From: a bacterium UBP6_UBA1196
GTDB taxonomy: Bacteria; UBP6; UBA1177
Assembly: GCA_002310035.1 (NCBI GenBank)
Contig: DBYC01000075.1
Span: 1 to 17,266, forward strand
Length of the DNA stretch: 17,266 nt
Direction: 5' to 3'
Numbering within the stretch: the first letter of the stretch is position 1; each line of letters begins with the position of its first letter. Below are positions 15,634 to 17,266 of this stretch, one piece after another. The notes beneath the pieces were generated by a model, which made no database searches, was not told where the DNA came from, and saw only the letters and a program-made list of their open reading frames with translations. A program made the position numbers and the translations under genes.

Positions 15634-16941
15634 TTAATTTTCGGAAATTTCTTTGAATTTAGCCGCCATAGTCGGATTGTTTTTTGTCAGTTTTCTGACA
15701 GTCAGTTCCTCGGCTTTGTTGTTGGCGATACGGAGATTGTTCTCGGAACCGAGAAGATTGTCTTTGATTTTCTGCAGAAGAGCTATGGTTTTGTCTATTT
15801 CGTCAATTGCGTTTTTGAATTTTTCGCTCGCAAGGCGGTAGTTTTTGCCGAAAGAGTCCTTGAACTTGCTGAGATCGCTTTCAAAATTTGTGATGTCGAT
15901 GTTCTGGCTCCTCACTTCGGCAAGCTGTTTGCGGTAGTTTTGCGATTCAAGCGCAGCATTGCGCAGAAGTGAGATCAGCGGAAGGAAAAACTGCGGTCTG
16001 ATGATGTACATTTTCGGATATTTGTAGCTTTCGACGATCCCGCTGTTGTAAAATTCGCTTTCCTGCTCGAGCATCGAGACAAGAACGGCATATTCGCAGT
16101 TCTTTTTTCTTCTGTTTTTGTCGAGCGTATCGAGAAAATCATCATTTTTGTGCTTTGTGGCGGTCGTGTCGGATTCGTTTTTCATTTCGAACATGATCGA
16201 GATGAATTCCACACCGTCTTCAGAGCTTTCGCGAAAGATAAAATCTCCTTTTGTTCCTTTGGTTTCGCCCTCTTCGCGGACTACCTCGTTGTCTTTTTCG
16301 AAGTAGGCGTTCCTGTATGCCGCGGCGCGCACTTTGTTGAATTCGTTCAGGCAGAACTGTTCAAGGTCTTCACCCACCATTTTTGTTGAAAATTTAGTTT
16401 TGAAATCTTTTATCCGGGCGATTTCCTCGTCTTTCATTTCAAGCTGCGTTTTGTACTGCTCACGCAGCGATTTCTCGCTGAGTTCATGCTCTTTTTTTGC
16501 AAGCTCGAGGCTGCTCTTCAAATCGGAGATCTTTTTTTCCTGTGCCTGCAGAGCGTTGAGTTTTGCCGCTTCAGCAAGATTTTTCTCGTTTTTTATCTCG
16601 TTTTTCAGATTCGTTATTTCAAGTTCCTTCGCGGCGACAGCAAGTTTTTTTTCGTTTTCGAAACTTTCAATTTTAGCCTGCAGTTCCGCTCTTTTTTTCT
16701 CGGCTTCAGCTTTGATGCGGAGAATTTCGTTCTCTTTTTCGGTAACGGTTTTCTGAAGATCCTTGTCAAATTCCATCTGCGCGATCTTTTTGTTCTGTTC
16801 GGCAGTGTTGCGCAGCTGTTCTTCGCGGTTTTTCAGTTCCTTTTCAAATTCCTTGTCTCGGATCTGTCTGATTATTGCGGCATAACCCGATTCGTCGACT
16901 TTAAAAACTGTTCCGCATTTTGGGCATTTTATCTCTTCCAT
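15634..16941 (-). CDS. DUF2130 (COG4487) coiled-coil protein with N-terminal zinc ribbon half
   Basis: A 435-residue cytoplasmic protein of the DUF2130 family, whose function is not established. It begins with CPKCGTVF (Cys6, Cys9), probably a metal-binding knuckle, then a long Lys/Glu-rich coiled coil (about 25-180). The conserved domain follows: [18 protein letters not shown] (184-201), [15 protein letters not shown] (231-236), [18 protein letters not shown] (248-265), [11 protein letters not shown] and [23 protein letters not shown]. Asp233...Glu252-x-Lys254 fits the D...ExK pattern of PD-(D/E)xK nucleases, which is suggestive only. The ATG has a weak AGGT site that overlaps the nadA stop 7 nt upstream, so it is co-transcribed with nadA. 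Confidence 0.9.
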   Translation of the reverse strand: MEEIKCPKCGTVFKVDESGYAAIIRQIRDKEFEKELKNREEQLRNTAEQNKKIAQMEFDKDLQKTVTEKENEILRIKAEAEKKRAELQAKIESFENEKKLAVAAKELEITNLKNEIKNEKNLAEAAKLNALQAQEKKISDLKSSLELAKKEHELSEKSLREQYKTQLEMKDEEIARIKDFKTKFSTKMVGEDLEQFCLNEFNKVRAAAYRNAYFEKDNEVVREEGETKGTKGDFIFRESSEDGVEFISIMFEMKNESDTTATKHKNDDFLDTLDKNRRKKNCEYAVLVSMLEQESEFYNSGIVESYKYPKMYIIRPQFFLPLISLLRNAALESQNYRKQLAEVRSQNIDITNFESDLSKFKDSFGKNYRLASEKFKNAIDEIDKTIALLQKIKDNLLGSENNLRIANNKAEELTVRKLTKNNPTMAAKFKEISEN

Positions 16942-16948
16942 GGCATAC

Positions 16949-17266
16949 CTAGCCGAGTTCGATCATTTTGTCGATGCAGCGGCGAGCTTTCGTGATCGTG
17001 TCACTGTCGAGAGTGATTTCTTCGCCTCCTTCGCCCAAAACTGTGTGGTAAAGGTCGATAAGAGTAGTCGCCTTCATGTTCTGGCAGATAAGGTTCTGTG
17101 CAAGCGGGTAAAAGCGTTTTTCGGGACAGTCGTAAGACAGATGCTCTACGATGCTGATCTCCGTTCCAATTATAAATTCTCTATTTCCTGATTTTTTAGC
17201 AAAATCCATGATTCCGGAGGTCGAACCGATATAGTCGGCAAGTTCGGTGACTTCAGGTTTGCATTC
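16949..17266 (-). CDS. nadA: Quinolinate synthase A, C-terminal part (5' end outside window)
   Basis: Condenses iminoaspartate with dihydroxyacetone phosphate to form quinolinate in NAD synthesis, using a [4Fe-4S] cluster. The frame is open to the window edge, showing 105 residues, about the last third. The visible part begins [19 protein letters not shown], includes [14 protein letters not shown] and [16 protein letters not shown], and ends with [12 protein letters not shown]. The Cys in ECKPEV and the one before QNMK correspond to two of the three cluster ligands; the third is outside the window. Its stop is 7 nt from the start of the DUF2130 gene. Confidence 0.95.
   Translation of the reverse strand, partial: ECKPEVTELADYIGSTSGIMDFAKKSGNREFIIGTEISIVEHLSYDCPEKRFYPLAQNLICQNMKATTLIDLYHTVLGEGGEEITLDSDTITKARRCIDKMIELG

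Noticed and set aside
15640..16995. Several plus-strand ORFs rich in Phe and Ser opposite the DUF2130 gene
   Set aside because: They are the complement of a Lys/Glu-rich coiled coil, which always reads as Phe/Ser/Leu on the other strand.

Overview
The window looks like a stretch of chromosome from a Gram-negative, didermic bacterium, most likely a deltaproteobacterial or Myxococcota-like lineage. The clues are lipoproteins with Asp/Ser-rich linkers, a DxDxDG...DC...DPEC motif of the kind common in myxobacterial surface proteins, a DUF1566-type C-terminal fragment, a lamin-tail lipoprotein, and a COG4752-type RNA methyltransferase between trmD and rplS. The lineage is an inference from protein style; no rRNA or other marker is present. 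No tRNA, rRNA, CRISPR array or intact transposase was seen.

Layout. Positions 1-1929 (+): the 3' two fifths or so of guaB (IMP dehydrogenase), followed after 15 nt by a POT-family peptide transporter. Convergent with it, 1947-4445 (-) is a large surface lipoprotein with its own good promoter, a size-variable Asp/Ser repeat, a Cys-rich calcium-type segment and a GLUG-repeat beta-helix. Positions 4520-11365 (-) form one tightly packed transcription unit read from a promoter near 11391-11418: an LpoA/LppC-like TPR plus periplasmic-binding lipoprotein, trmD, a SPOUT RNA methyltransferase, rplS, an unrecognised exported protein, a ROK sugar kinase and a NupC nucleoside transporter. It joins translation genes to envelope and salvage genes, with several overlapping starts and stops.

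Positions 11534-12780 (+): a short-chain dehydrogenase, then a decayed lipoprotein whose signal peptide is split by an extra A in an A7 tract and whose DUF1566 domain is mostly deleted. An AT-rich gap (12781-13043) separates it from a three-ORF envelope cluster (13044-15371, +): an acidic unrecognised ORF, an exported protein resembling TolC-like or myxobacterial outer-membrane proteins, and a lipoprotein with Ig-like and lamin-tail domains. The first two overlap out of frame by 125 nt, the last two by 4 nt.

Positions 15372-15633 hold a compact palindromic element bounded by TA-GGGGGAC...GTCCCCC-TA, preceded by overlapping divergent promoter-like sequences; it may be a miniature mobile element, a small RNA gene, or both. 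The window ends (-) with a DUF2130 coiled-coil protein and the 3' end of nadA (quinolinate synthase), which are adjacent and probably co-transcribed.

The least explained parts are the 13044-15371 envelope cluster, the 15454-15591 element, the frameshifted lipoprotein and the zinc-site-less ROK kinase.
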